Shown piece after piece: positions 49,969-59,713 of a DNA stretch of 64,000 nt. Source of the DNA: Fictibacillus phosphorivorans (GTDB lineage Bacteria; Bacillota; Bacilli; Bacillales; Fictibacillaceae); contig NZ_CP015378.1 of the NCBI RefSeq assembly GCF_001629705.1, positions 3,038,001 to 3,102,000 on the forward strand, given 5' to 3'. The first letter of the stretch is position 1. The number at the start of each line of letters is the position of its first letter. A program made the position numbers and the translations under genes. The notes below the pieces were generated by a model. That model searched no databases and was not told the origin of the DNA. It saw nothing but the letters and a program-made list of their open reading frames with translations.

Positions 49969-52116
49969 CTAAACAGAATATAACAAAGAAAAAGATAACG
50001 GTTTTAATCTATATTGCTCTTCGTTTAGAGCTCGATGACAGACTTTTTCACCCTCTATCGCTATCGTCCATCTCTTCTCTTCGATAGGGATAAAAATCTG
50101 TTTTGTGGTTTGGTTAAAAAGCAATAAAGCATTGGTCCAAAAGGAAGCATCCTCTTTTATATCGGTAGTCGGAAGGTTCAATTCAAATCCTAGACCGCCC
50201 TCTGGTACTTTCCATTCCGAAAGCACTGTTGAACTTTCATGAAAAAGAGGCTGTGTTTTCCTTATTCTAATCAGCTGTTTGAAATAATCAACTTCTTTAT
50301 AAAAAGACTCACATCGCTTCCAGTCAAACGCATTGATGCTGTCTGGAAGGTTATAGCTGTTCTCCGCGCCATTCTTTGTTCGAAAACATTCTTGCCCCGC
50401 ATGAATGAATGGTACACCTTGTGCAAAGAGCGTAAACGCTAGAGCAAGCTGTTGTCTTTTTCTTCGTGTGAATTCATCTTCAAAGGGATGTCGAATGGAC
50501 AATAGGTCAAACAATGTATGATTATCGTGACATTCTGAATAATTAATGCTTTGCTCAGCTTTTAAAAAGGTATCATGTTGGCCCGCATAACCTCTCATCA
50601 CCTGCTTCATATGACTTTTGATTCGGGCATCCTGATTACCATTAATAAACCCGCTCTGACCATCAGGAAAGATACTCCCTTTAACATGGTCACGAAACGC
50701 ATCATTAAAAAAAGAATAGGATGGCAACTTCTTAGCAGATGATAGAGTAGCTTTATTCTCTGGTTCTAAATTCGTATTTAAGTCCCAACCTTCTCCGAGC
50801 AAGAATACGCCAGGATTCAAAGATTTTAGTTTTTCAGCTGCCAGGTTCATCGTTTCAACATCATGAATCCCCATCAGATCGAACCGAAACCCATCCACTT
50901 TATATTCACTCATCCAATACGTTAACGCATCTAAGATGAACTTGCGCATCATTTTCCTTTCAGAAGCTGTATCATTTCCTACACCCGTTCCATTAACCGG
51001 TTTTCCGCCTTCATCAAAACGAAAATAATAACCAGGAACGAGCTTCTCAAATGGCGATTCTTCTCTCTTATATACATGGTTGTAAACCACATCTAATATA
51101 ACAGAGAGCCCATTTTGTTGAAGAGTGTGTATCAACGTTTTTAATTCTTTTATTCTACAGATCGGATCATAAGGATCTGTAGAATACGAGCCTTCAGGGG
51201 AAAAGAATTGAACCGGATCATATCCCCAGTTGTACGCTGAATCAGGTGTTGTCTCATCAACGCTTCCAAAGTCTGCTACGGGCAACAATTGAACGTGAGT
51301 AATCCCGAGTCTTTTTAAGTAATCCAATCCGGTATGAAACCCATTGGATGTTTTTGTTCCTCGTTCTGTTAATCCTAAATATTTCCCTTTATTCACGACG
51401 CCACTATCAGAATGAATCGTTAAATCCCGAACATGAAGTTCGTAAATAATACTGTCTGTTTTTGAACGAAGATTTATCTTTTTTTCTGATCGATTCCATC
51501 CTTCAGGATCTGTTTCAGGAAGATGGATAACCACCGAATGTATACCATTTGCAGTAACAGATTTAGCATAAGGGTCGGTTGTTTCTACCCATTCATGATT
51601 TACGTTTACGACAAACAGATATTCTGTAAGATGGTGATCTCCTTCAAGCGTAACTTGCCAAACTCCATTTTCAGTCCGCGACATTTTTTGTTCTAAAAAG
51701 GTATCAGATTGTCGAGGTTTATACTTTACTTTCATTGCAAAGGCTACAGGTGACCAAACTTTAAACGTTGTACGCTCAGGTGTGTAAATGGCTCCAAGAC
51801 TTGTATCATCATAATAGAGGCTATCGAACTTTGCTGTACGCACAATGCTACCGATCATTAAAGGAATCCTTGATTCATTAAAAGTAACCCAATATCGGTT
51901 TTTTAGATCAATCGGTATTCTCGATCTGCATTTATAGATCACTAGATCATCATAATATTCTTGTTTATCAATGGTTAGTGGTTGCAATACCTTCTTATCA
52001 TCTACCAATGAAAGTGACGGGATGATTGGAAAGGGCTTATTCACTACAATCGTTATCATAGAAAAATCATCAAGATATGCCGAAATTGAAATATGATCAA
52101 CTTTCATGGAGTTCAC
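49969..52116 (-). CDS. amyX: Type I pullulanase AmyX
   Basis: GH13 enzyme of 715 aa that hydrolyses alpha-1,6 bonds of pullulan and branched dextrins. N-terminal beta-sandwich domains (to about 270) lead to the barrel with the type I signature YNWGYDP (about 294-300). The GH13 motifs are DVVYNHV, GFRFDLMGIHD (nucleophile Asp), LLGEGWD (acid Glu) and SECHDNHTL (Asp). No signal peptide is seen, so it is intracellular and would act on imported dextrins or glycogen. Confidence 0.95.
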   Translation of the reverse strand: MNSMKVDHISISAYLDDFSMITIVVNKPFPIIPSLSLVDDKKVLQPLTIDKQEYYDDLVIYKCRSRIPIDLKNRYWVTFNESRIPLMIGSIVRTAKFDSLYYDDTSLGAIYTPERTTFKVWSPVAFAMKVKYKPRQSDTFLEQKMSRTENGVWQVTLEGDHHLTEYLFVVNVNHEWVETTDPYAKSVTANGIHSVVIHLPETDPEGWNRSEKKINLRSKTDSIIYELHVRDLTIHSDSGVVNKGKYLGLTERGTKTSNGFHTGLDYLKRLGITHVQLLPVADFGSVDETTPDSAYNWGYDPVQFFSPEGSYSTDPYDPICRIKELKTLIHTLQQNGLSVILDVVYNHVYKREESPFEKLVPGYYFRFDEGGKPVNGTGVGNDTASERKMMRKFILDALTYWMSEYKVDGFRFDLMGIHDVETMNLAAEKLKSLNPGVFLLGEGWDLNTNLEPENKATLSSAKKLPSYSFFNDAFRDHVKGSIFPDGQSGFINGNQDARIKSHMKQVMRGYAGQHDTFLKAEQSINYSECHDNHTLFDLLSIRHPFEDEFTRRKRQQLALAFTLFAQGVPFIHAGQECFRTKNGAENSYNLPDSINAFDWKRCESFYKEVDYFKQLIRIRKTQPLFHESSTVLSEWKVPEGGLGFELNLPTTDIKEDASFWTNALLLFNQTTKQIFIPIEEKRWTIAIEGEKVCHRALNEEQYRLKPLSFSLLYSV

Positions 52117-52173
52117 CTCTTTTTATCGCTATTACATCATATTGAACGTAAAATGAATGTGTTATTCGTTTAT

Positions 52174-52220
52174 ATAAAAAAGAGGCCAATCCTAAAAGTG
52201 GATTCCTTTAGGCAGCCTCA
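52174..52220 (-). terminator. Terminator downstream of the 67-aa membrane protein
   Basis: GAGGCTGCCTAAAGG and CTTTTAGGATTGGCCTC arms form a long stem with an internal loop, followed by T6 on the minus strand. Confidence 0.75.
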
Positions 52221-52257
52221 CACGCTCGGCGAAGATAACTAAAAAATCTATTGATCT

Positions 52258-52461
52258 TCACTCTGCATTTAAATACTTATTCTTCATTATTCTCCCTGCA
52301 ATAACGATCGCTGCATAAAAGACGATCGGCACTATAATGCCAATCATTAGCTGATCATTGGTTACATCTAAGATCCATTTCTTTAAACCAGACTTCTTTT
52401 CGATCAACATCACCCAAAGGAAAGCAAAAAGTGCTATATTAAAAAAATCTGTCCATTTCAT
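52258..52461 (-). CDS. Small two-helix membrane protein
   Basis: I do not recognise a family. The 67-residue product has two hydrophobic stretches (about 6-21 and 38-59) joined by a basic loop KKSGLKKW. GGGGA lies 9 nt before the ATG and a terminator follows, so it looks like a real gene. It starts 27 nt past the ytlR stop and is probably its co-transcribed partner. Confidence 0.7.
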   Translation of the reverse strand: MKWTDFFNIALFAFLWVMLIEKKSGLKKWILDVTNDQLMIGIIVPIVFYAAIVIAGRIMKNKYLNAE

Positions 52462-52488
52462 TTTTTATTCCCCACTCATTTTATGAAT

Positions 52489-53412
52489 TTATATTTTCAC
52501 TGAAACTGATTCCGGTTGAACGTTAATACGTACCGGAGTGGTACCTCTATATTCACCATCAGCATGAATCGCTACCGAGCGACGTGTGGTAACCTCAATC
52601 TCTTTCCCTTTAAACTGTGAGACTCCTTGTACGTTAACATGGCCACCCCAAAAAACAGAAACAAAAAGCAACAATAGTTTAAAAAGGGATAGATCATGTA
52701 CCACACAAACATCTAAGATTCCATCTTTAAACTTAGCCGATGGACAAATTTTCATACCCCCTCCGTAATAGGGCATGTTACCAACAGCTACAAGCCAGAC
52801 ATTGTTAAACGCATGTTCTTGTCCATCGATTCTAACATTCATTGAATCAGGTACATAAAACTTTAAAACCTTAAACAAAGTAATAACATACGCAAGTGAT
52901 CCTAGTTTAAGCTTATGAAAATACTTTTTGTAAGTCGCTTCATTTGTAAACTTTGCAACTTCACCATCTAAACCGATACCAACCGCACTAATAAAAGATT
53001 GGATCTTATTGCTTCTTCCTACCAGTTCAATGTTACCAGAATCAGTTCTGGCGATTCGATTGCGCTTCAAATAGAGAAGTTGTTTCTTTAGCCCTTTAAC
53101 ATCTTTCGTTAAGACCCGAACAATATCGTTACCAGAGCCACCTGATATAAACCCTAAAGGTATACTAGGGTTTTCTCTCATCCCGTTTAGAACCTCGTGG
53201 ATCGTACCATCTCCACCTACAGCTATAACAGCTTTAATATCCTCTTTGTTTATGTATGTAATTTTCTTCGCAATTTCAGTAGCATGACCGCTAAACTCTG
53301 TATAAAACGTTCTATAGCTTATCTTTTCCTCGTCCATTGCCTTTTTTAATTGATCAAATGTATGAATCGCTTTTGTGTTATTTGCGTTGATGATGAAGAA
53401 ATATTTTTTCAT
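52489..53412 (-). CDS. ytlR: Lipid kinase YtlR (diacylglycerol kinase family)
   Basis: DAGK-catalytic-fold enzyme of 307 aa with the nucleotide loop VGGDGTIHEVLNG and the SGGSGNDIVR motif; the C-terminal beta-sandwich has GGGMKICPSAKFKDG and HADGE. Family members phosphorylate diacylglycerol or related lipids. The exact lipid is unknown. Position between amyX and ytlQ supports the name. Confidence 0.92.
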   Translation of the reverse strand: MKKYFFIINANNTKAIHTFDQLKKAMDEEKISYRTFYTEFSGHATEIAKKITYINKEDIKAVIAVGGDGTIHEVLNGMRENPSIPLGFISGGSGNDIVRVLTKDVKGLKKQLLYLKRNRIARTDSGNIELVGRSNKIQSFISAVGIGLDGEVAKFTNEATYKKYFHKLKLGSLAYVITLFKVLKFYVPDSMNVRIDGQEHAFNNVWLVAVGNMPYYGGGMKICPSAKFKDGILDVCVVHDLSLFKLLLLFVSVFWGGHVNVQGVSQFKGKEIEVTTRRSVAIHADGEYRGTTPVRINVQPESVSVKI

Positions 53413-53460
53413 TCAGTGCGTCCTCGATTATTATTTTTAAAAGTAATTCGACAAAATCTC

Positions 53461-54243
53461 TCAAATACCTTCAAAATGAAATTCAGACTCACTCGTTAAC
53501 GGATCTTTTCTGTATAGAGAGTTCGTCACACATGATTTCAGGAGATCTGACACAAACTTTAATTGCTGACCTTTTATGGGTGCTGGATTTTGTTGTAGCT
53601 GGGTATGCCAATCTGTAAAATTACGTTTATCTATGTAACTTACCTTTCTCCAGTCACTCGTAAAATCTATGAATGCATGGGGTGCGACAATGCATGGTTT
53701 AATAGATAACTGTTTTTGATAAGGTTCCAAAGCTTCTCTTACGATAGACTGCATACGTTCGAGCCGAATAAAGGGACTCAAGGCAGTTTCTCTCTCCTCA
53801 TGTCGAACATTTTTCCAGAAACGTTTGTTTTCAGCTTCTTGCCAAATTCCTTCCCCATTCATCCAAACAATCAGCCATACCTCTGTAGGGCCAACTAAGA
53901 TAATATTTAGTTCCACACCTGTATTTTTAACTCGAATGACAGGTTCATAGAACAAAAAGTAGTTATCCGGAATTTCTTGAATGAGTAACTTTAGTGTCTC
54001 ATTCTGTAAATATTTTTTATCCCAGTTCGAGATTTCTTTCACAGTAGACGTCGCCCAATTCATCTGATGATGAAATAACTTCTCGCGAAATTCTTGATGA
54101 TTTAGCTTGAGATGATCTGTTCCGTTTTGTTGTTGATATGCTTTCCATCGATTTTCTTTAATTCGCATAAATAACGATTGATAGTGATATAAATTGTTTT
54201 CGTACCTGGATACATAATCAAGTAATTTTACAAGCTGCGCCAT
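53461..54243 (-). CDS. ytlQ: YtlQ-like, NERD-type nuclease-related domain protein
   Basis: The 260-residue protein has a helical N-terminal region, then a beta-rich segment (VELNIILVGPTEVWLIVW) with the strand order of NERD/restriction-like folds. The usual catalytic D-E-x-K set is not convincing here. No known function. It lies between ytlP and ytlR as in B. subtilis. Confidence 0.75.
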   Translation of the reverse strand: MAQLVKLLDYVSRYENNLYHYQSLFMRIKENRWKAYQQQNGTDHLKLNHQEFREKLFHHQMNWATSTVKEISNWDKKYLQNETLKLLIQEIPDNYFLFYEPVIRVKNTGVELNIILVGPTEVWLIVWMNGEGIWQEAENKRFWKNVRHEERETALSPFIRLERMQSIVREALEPYQKQLSIKPCIVAPHAFIDFTSDWRKVSYIDKRNFTDWHTQLQQNPAPIKGQQLKFVSDLLKSCVTNSLYRKDPLTSESEFHFEGI

Positions 54244-54266
54244 TAGATCCCCTCTCTTTCATCTCT

Positions 54267-54836
54267 CTATATCGAATAAGAGTGTATAACTTGGTATTTC
54301 GGCTGTTTCTCTATATGCGTTTCATAAAGAACAAATTGATCTGCTTGGAATCGAATGTTTTCACCATATTGTTTCCACCATTTCTGAGAGTCCACCAAAT
54401 GATGAACTGACTCTATATGTTTACGTGCAAGCGTTATATGCGGTGAGTATGGTCTTTTATCGAGTTGAAAACCTACCGTTTCACATACATAAGCCACTTG
54501 TTTTTGCAGAGTATATAAACAGTGCTCTTCTTCAACACCTGCCCAAAAAATTCTTGGATGATGTTCATTTCCGAAAAAACCAAAATGGTTTACAGAAAGA
54601 GAAAAAGGGCTCTCTTTTTTACTCATCATTCTTTCGTTTAGTAACTCATGAAGTGTTTCAATCTTCACTGATGAAGCAGCACCTAGAAAAGCTAAAGTGA
54701 TGTGATAGTCATCAGGATGTACCCATGTTTTAAAATGATGTTCGTTACTTAACGTATTACAGATGTTTGCAAGCTTTGTTTTCGTCTCATCAGGAAGCTT
54801 GACTGCCAAAAAATAATGTCTTTGCATATTTTTCAC
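54267..54836 (-). CDS. thpR: RNA 2',3'-cyclic phosphodiesterase
   Basis: 2H phosphoesterase of 189 aa with both HxT motifs: YHITLAFLG near residue 45 and SPHITLARKH near 130. Such enzymes open 2',3'-cyclic phosphates of RNA to 2'-phosphates; some were first described as 2'-5' RNA ligases. It corresponds to B. subtilis ytlP. Confidence 0.92.
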   Translation of the reverse strand: MKNMQRHYFLAVKLPDETKTKLANICNTLSNEHHFKTWVHPDDYHITLAFLGAASSVKIETLHELLNERMMSKKESPFSLSVNHFGFFGNEHHPRIFWAGVEEEHCLYTLQKQVAYVCETVGFQLDKRPYSPHITLARKHIESVHHLVDSQKWWKQYGENIRFQADQFVLYETHIEKQPKYQVIHSYSI

Positions 54837-54900
54837 ACACCTTCATTTATATTATCAAAGATTAGATGAATTCATCTGCTTTTTTCATACGTGACTTATT

Positions 54901-54909
54901 TGTTATAAT
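54901..54909 (+). promoter_or_regulatory. Extended -10 promoter of ytkP
   Basis: TGTTATAAT with TATAAT at 54904-54909, about 30 nt before the start. Confidence 0.55.
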
Positions 54910-54938
54910 TGGTACAGCAAGAAAAAGGAGTGCAATTT

Positions 54939-55871
54939 ATGAGAGTTGTTACGAATATCGCAGATTTAATCGGTGACACACCTATCGTAAAGTTAAACCG
55001 CCTTCCTCATCAAGAGGGAGCCGATGTATATGTGAAACTAGAGTATTACAATCCTAGCCGGAGCCTGAAGGACCGTGCTGCATATAATATGATTATTGAT
55101 GCAGAACAAAAAGGGCTCTTAAAAGAAGGGTCTACCATTATCGAACCCACTTCCGGAAATACTGGTATCGGACTCGCTATGAATGCGGCCGCTAGAGGTT
55201 ATTCTTCCATAATTGTGATGCCTGATACAATGACAGAAGAAAGAATTAATCTATTAAAAGCGTATGGAGCAAAAGTAGTACTGACTCCCGGTGATGAAAA
55301 GATGCCTGGAGCGATTAAAAAGGCACGAGAACTTGCGGAAGAAATTCCAAACAGCTATATGCCCATGCAGTTTGAAAATCCTTCAAATCCTGATGCACAC
55401 AGAGGAAGTACAGCAATTGAGATTAAAGAAGCCATTGAAGAGTTGAAGAAGCCCTTTACCGCTTTTATCGCACCTGCTGGTACAGGAGGAACGATTACTG
55501 GAACGGGTGAACAGCTTAAAACGTTTTTCCCGGATTTAACTGTACATGTTGTTGAACCTAAAGGGTCTCCTGTTCTTTCCGGGGGTAAGCCTGGAAAACA
55601 TAAGCTTGTAGGAACGAGTCCTGGTTTCATCCCACCAATCTTAAATCAACAGGTCTATGATGAGATTGTTCAAGTGAACGATGAAGACGCGTATACGATC
55701 ACGAGACGTCTAGCATCAGAAGAAGGCATCTTGGTCGGTCCATCTTCAGGAGCTGCTGTTTATGCAGCATTAAAAATTGCGGAGAAGCGCAAAAAAGGTG
55801 AAGTTGTAATCTGTATGACGTGTGATTCAGGAGAACGTTATTTATCGAGTGATCTGTTTCAGTTTGAATAA
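54939..55871 (+). CDS. ytkP: Cysteine synthase-like PLP enzyme YtkP
   Basis: Fold-type II PLP enzyme of 310 aa. PLP Lys is in SRSLKDRAA, the substrate loop is PTSGNTGIGLA, and the PLP phosphate loop is PAGTGGTITGTG. Related enzymes make cysteine from O-acetylserine and sulfide. YtkP is the second CysK-like protein of B. subtilis and its activity is less certain. The ATG 54939 follows AAAAGGAG. The C-terminal GEVVICMTCDSGERYLS is typical. Confidence 0.92.
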   Translation: MRVVTNIADLIGDTPIVKLNRLPHQEGADVYVKLEYYNPSRSLKDRAAYNMIIDAEQKGLLKEGSTIIEPTSGNTGIGLAMNAAARGYSSIIVMPDTMTEERINLLKAYGAKVVLTPGDEKMPGAIKKARELAEEIPNSYMPMQFENPSNPDAHRGSTAIEIKEAIEELKKPFTAFIAPAGTGGTITGTGEQLKTFFPDLTVHVVEPKGSPVLSGGKPGKHKLVGTSPGFIPPILNQQVYDEIVQVNDEDAYTITRRLASEEGILVGPSSGAAVYAALKIAEKRKKGEVVICMTCDSGERYLSSDLFQFE

Positions 55872-55877
55872 AAGACG

Positions 55878-55910
55878 AAAGCATCCCAACGTATCGGGAT
55901 GCTTTTTTAT
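55878..55910 (+). terminator. Intrinsic terminator of ytkP
   Basis: AAGCATCCC/GGGATGCTT stem with an 8-nt loop and T6. Confidence 0.88.
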
Positions 55911-55921
55911 ACTTAGAAATT

Positions 55922-57103
55922 TTACAGAGATCGTTGAATCAATATTCGACCTTGCACTTCCATCTTTGTAAGGATTAAAACCATAATTAGTCCTATAAAT
56001 GTTAGCACACCAAAAAATAAATACGTGTAAAAGATGGTGTATGTATCAAAGATTACTCCGCCTACAAACGTACAAAACCATGAGCCTAAGCCGTTTCCTA
56101 CAGCTGTGTATAAGGAAACAGCTGTTGCACGTACTTCAACGGGTGTATATGTTCTCACATATTCCATAGCTGCTGGGATGAACAGACCCACTGAAAATCC
56201 TTGGATAACGGTTGTCATTAGTACGATTTGATACGATGGTTCAAAGAAATAAAACGTCCAACGAACAGCAGACACAGTCGCAGCAAAGACCATAATAGGC
56301 ATCATTCCCCACCTTTTTATAGTGAGTCCTGCAAATTTCATAAATGGTGCTTCACTTCCTGCCGCGATCAAGAAGGCTAGTCCGACACCGGCTAAAGTCC
56401 CTCCTGTTTCTTGAATGTAAAATCCAAAGTAAAAATTATTAGCAAAAATAGGACCAAACACCAAGAACGTAGCGGAAAGGAAAACGAGATACGAAGGCAT
56501 CCTAACTAATTGCCCAATCCCCTTCCGAAGATCTGTTCGGAGCGATTGATTATCTTTTGGCATCTTGATTACAAAGAACATACATAGAAGTAGAACAGAA
56601 GTAAACATATAGAAGATCACTTGAGTCCCTATAGAATCTGCAAGCCTGCCTGCTATAAATACAGCTATAGCAAATCCAATTGCTCCAAAAAGCCTATAAT
56701 TTCCGTATTGCTTGTTCTCTTTTTGTACGTAATTTAAAAGAATGCTGTCTGAAACCGGAACTAAGGCACTCTGCATGAACGAAAAAGCAATAAGTATTCC
56801 GATCAACCAAAAATAAGACTCAAATAGATAGATGGTAAATCCTAAGCTCGCTGTTAGAATTAAAGAAAGAACTAAAACAGCCCTTGGACGTCTGGAGTAA
56901 TCGGTAACTACACCCCATAGAGGCTGAGCAAAGATCATAACGACCGGACTGATCGACATTAATGTACCGATCTCTGTTCCACTGAGGCCGACTGAATCTT
57001 TAAAATAAACACCTAATAACGGAAATAAACTCCCTAGACCAAAAAAACTTAATAGGTAAAAGCCTTTTAGACTGATAGAGGTTTGATCGAACGAATTCTT
57101 CAT
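55922..57103 (-). CDS. MFS transporter, MFS_1-like (nucleoside/phenylpropionate type)
   Basis: The 393-residue protein has 12 predicted membrane helices and the first-loop motif GVVTDYSRRPR between helices 2 and 3. It resembles the MFS_1-like group (nucleoside:H+ symporter and 3-phenylpropionate permease relatives, such as YwbF). Substrate unknown. It starts about 20 nt after the pepV stop, so the two may share a transcript. Confidence 0.87.
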   Translation of the reverse strand: MKNSFDQTSISLKGFYLLSFFGLGSLFPLLGVYFKDSVGLSGTEIGTLMSISPVVMIFAQPLWGVVTDYSRRPRAVLVLSLILTASLGFTIYLFESYFWLIGILIAFSFMQSALVPVSDSILLNYVQKENKQYGNYRLFGAIGFAIAVFIAGRLADSIGTQVIFYMFTSVLLLCMFFVIKMPKDNQSLRTDLRKGIGQLVRMPSYLVFLSATFLVFGPIFANNFYFGFYIQETGGTLAGVGLAFLIAAGSEAPFMKFAGLTIKRWGMMPIMVFAATVSAVRWTFYFFEPSYQIVLMTTVIQGFSVGLFIPAAMEYVRTYTPVEVRATAVSLYTAVGNGLGSWFCTFVGGVIFDTYTIFYTYLFFGVLTFIGLIMVLILTKMEVQGRILIQRSL

Positions 57104-57123
57104 GATGTACCCTCTCTTATATG

Positions 57124-58530
57124 CTATTTAGCTAGTTCGTATATGGCTTGTGCATAAATGGCAGAAGCGAGAAGTAAATCTTCTACAAACATATGTTCAT
57201 CTTTTTGGTGAGCAACATCTTCTCTTCCTGGGAACAGTGCACCGAAAGCAACTCCTGTTTCCAACGACCTTGCATAAGTTCCTCCACCAATAGCCATCAA
57301 TTCACCTTTATTGCCTGTTTGATCTTCGTATACTTTTTGAAGTGTTTTAATCAATGGGTGATTTTCTTCTACATAATTCGGTGGATTGTTTTCAATGATT
57401 CTAATCGTCCAATCATCTGTTTTAGCTCTGGTTGATAATGAATGTTCGATTTTTTTGCTATCATGTGTCACCGGATAGCGTATATTCAACCCTACTTTTG
57501 CACCTTCTGTTTCGTTATACGACAGGATTCCAGCATTAACCGTCAGCTTACCGCTTGCTTCATCTTCTGCAGCTATATTTAATTTATCACCTGTAAATTC
57601 ACCCGTCAGCTCGTCCAACAACCTGAGAAACGATTTAGCGTTCCCAGTAAACGATAGAGAGTTCAAATATTCACCTAACGTAAGTCCAGCATTTTTACCC
57701 ATTTCAGGTGTACTTCCGTGTGCGGATTTGCCTTTAACTTTTAGGGTTAGAACATCACTTTCGATTTGAGCAACGTATTCTACTCCAGATTTCTGTCCGA
57801 ATGCTTCAAAAGATCGCTGTACTTCCTCTAAACCGGTTCCTTGGATTTTGGCTTCAGCATAATCTGGAACCATGTTTAAACGTTGACCTGATGTAAAGGA
57901 TAGTAATTGAAGGCTATTTGCCTCTTCTTCTTGATCGTTCTTGAGACGAAACTCTACATCAAAGATTCCTTTTTCTGCAGAGATGATAGGAAAATCTGCA
58001 TCAGGAGCAAATCCGATCGCCGGCATCTCTTCTTTCGTAAAATAATGTCTCACACATTGCCAGTTGCTCTCTTCATCACAACCAATGATCATGCGTACCC
58101 TTTTGGATAATGGAAGCTTTAATTCTTGGATAATCTTCATTCCATAAAAAGCTGCCATTGTAGGTCCTTTATCATCAATCGCACCACGCGCGAAAATCTT
58201 TCCGTCTTTAACTTCTGCTCCAAAAGGATCAAAAGACCAACCATCACCAGGAGGAACAACATCAACATGGCAAAGAACACCTACAATATCGTCTCCGTTT
58301 CCAATTTCGATGTGTCCTGCATATCCGTCTACATTTTTCACGGTCATTCCACTGTCTTTTCCAAGGTCTAACATATACGTTAACGCTTTTTCTATCTCTG
58401 GGCCAAAAGGAGCTCCTTCTCTTGCGTTTCCTTCATCAAGTAAACTGGGAATGCGTAATAACCCTTTTGTATCATCCAAAAGCTTTTTCTTTCTCATTTC
58501 AACTTGTTCTTTCCAATTGATCTGATTCAT
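57124..58530 (-). CDS. pepV: Dipeptidase PepV
   Basis: M20-family dinuclear zinc dipeptidase of 468 aa that cleaves dipeptides with a broad range. Ligands are in GVLCHVDVVPPGDGW (His), FARGAIDDKGP (Asp), IIGCDEESNW (Glu-Glu), GFAPDADFPI (Asp) and the C-terminal AHQKDEHM (His). It corresponds to B. subtilis ytjP. Confidence 0.94.
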   Translation of the reverse strand: MNQINWKEQVEMRKKKLLDDTKGLLRIPSLLDEGNAREGAPFGPEIEKALTYMLDLGKDSGMTVKNVDGYAGHIEIGNGDDIVGVLCHVDVVPPGDGWSFDPFGAEVKDGKIFARGAIDDKGPTMAAFYGMKIIQELKLPLSKRVRMIIGCDEESNWQCVRHYFTKEEMPAIGFAPDADFPIISAEKGIFDVEFRLKNDQEEEANSLQLLSFTSGQRLNMVPDYAEAKIQGTGLEEVQRSFEAFGQKSGVEYVAQIESDVLTLKVKGKSAHGSTPEMGKNAGLTLGEYLNSLSFTGNAKSFLRLLDELTGEFTGDKLNIAAEDEASGKLTVNAGILSYNETEGAKVGLNIRYPVTHDSKKIEHSLSTRAKTDDWTIRIIENNPPNYVEENHPLIKTLQKVYEDQTGNKGELMAIGGGTYARSLETGVAFGALFPGREDVAHQKDEHMFVEDLLLASAIYAQAIYELAK

Positions 58531-58573
58531 TACTTACATCCTTTCTAAATGTCATAGTCTTCGCTTGTCATAC

Positions 58574-59581
58574 CTATATGATCGACTCGTATACATCTTT
58601 GCTGCAGATGATATAGAGGCGTGCATCATCAGGAATTGAATCGTTTAATTTCTTGTTTATTGAAAGATCGTTACCGTCAGCTATTAGTGTAGCACCTTGC
58701 TGCAACAAACTGTCAAAAGCATCTTTATAGGTTACCCATTCCGCTCTTTTACGAACTTCAAATAAATTTTCACCTTCTTTATGAGAAAGAAGTTGTGTAT
58801 AGATCTCTGTGATACCTTTAGAAAACGCAGATCGTACAGCCATACGTGAAACGGTTTCATGACTTAAGACAAACTCATCTACTTTAGCATGCCTAAAGTT
58901 TTTAATATGTTCCTCTTTTTTGATCTCAACCGTACTATGTATATGAGGAGTTAAACGTTCAACCGAAGTAACGATCAACAATGTCTTTCCATCAGCAAGT
59001 GCTGAATCATGGATCGAGTCATCTGAAAACACAAGTACAGATTTGGCTTCTTTTAAATTAGCTTGTATGAGCGTTTCTTCAATCGATGGATCTCCTTGAA
59101 TATAGTGAACATTTTGATGTGTGATCGGTGTTATAGTCAGATTATCAATAAGCACAACTTCTAGGTTAGGGTGTGTTTCGATAATCTCACTTACAGCATA
59201 TTTTGCTTTTTCAGACCATCCTATAATTACAAAATGATTTCTTCCTTTGAAAGTCAATCTTCCTTCCTCCTTTCGTTTACGATGAGCACCTAATGCTTCT
59301 ACCAGTTTTCCAATAGCCAGACCAGCAATACCGATACCGATCAAAAAGATGAAGATCGCATAGATTCTTCCTGCTGTGGATACCGGATAATAATCGCCAT
59401 AACCGACCGTGGTAACGGTAGTCATTACATACCATAGGGCGTCAAACCATTTAGGGAATGTTTTTGGCTCTATAAGATGCATAACGACTGACGAAAAAAT
59501 AACGATAAAAAAGGTAAATGAAAAAATTCCAAACTTATTTAAGACGATAAGTCTATTCATCAGCTTTTGTAAAATATACAC
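58574..59581 (-). CDS. yugO: Two-helix potassium channel with RCK domain (YugO-like)
   Basis: The 335-residue protein has TM1 (about 18-37), a pore helix with selectivity filter TTVGYGD (57-63), TM2 (about 70-92), and a C-terminal RCK/TrkA-N domain with HFVIIGWSEKAKYAV as dinucleotide-like motif. B. subtilis YugO releases K+ and carries the electrical signals of biofilms. In B. subtilis yugO sits elsewhere next to mstX; no mistic ORF is seen upstream here. The name rests on architecture. Confidence 0.85.
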   Translation of the reverse strand: MYILQKLMNRLIVLNKFGIFSFTFFIVIFSSVVMHLIEPKTFPKWFDALWYVMTTVTTVGYGDYYPVSTAGRIYAIFIFLIGIGIAGLAIGKLVEALGAHRKRKEEGRLTFKGRNHFVIIGWSEKAKYAVSEIIETHPNLEVVLIDNLTITPITHQNVHYIQGDPSIEETLIQANLKEAKSVLVFSDDSIHDSALADGKTLLIVTSVERLTPHIHSTVEIKKEEHIKNFRHAKVDEFVLSHETVSRMAVRSAFSKGITEIYTQLLSHKEGENLFEVRKRAEWVTYKDAFDSLLQQGATLIADGNDLSINKKLNDSIPDDARLYIICSKDVYESII

Positions 59582-59679
59582 CTCATCGCTCCTTACATTG
59601 TTTTTTAGTAACCTTATTATTGTACCTTATTCCCATAAAAATGGTTAGATAGTTTCGCTTTCACAGGAATTATGGGGTA

Positions 59680-59707
59680 TTGACAAAAATATATTTTAGT
59701 GTATAAT
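59680..59707 (+). promoter_or_regulatory. Consensus sigma-A promoter of a candidate small RNA
   Basis: Perfect TTGACA (59680-59685) and perfect TATAAT (59702-59707) with a 16-nt spacer. It points away from yugO into a non-coding region. Confidence 0.8.
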
Positions 59708-59713
59708 GGTGCC

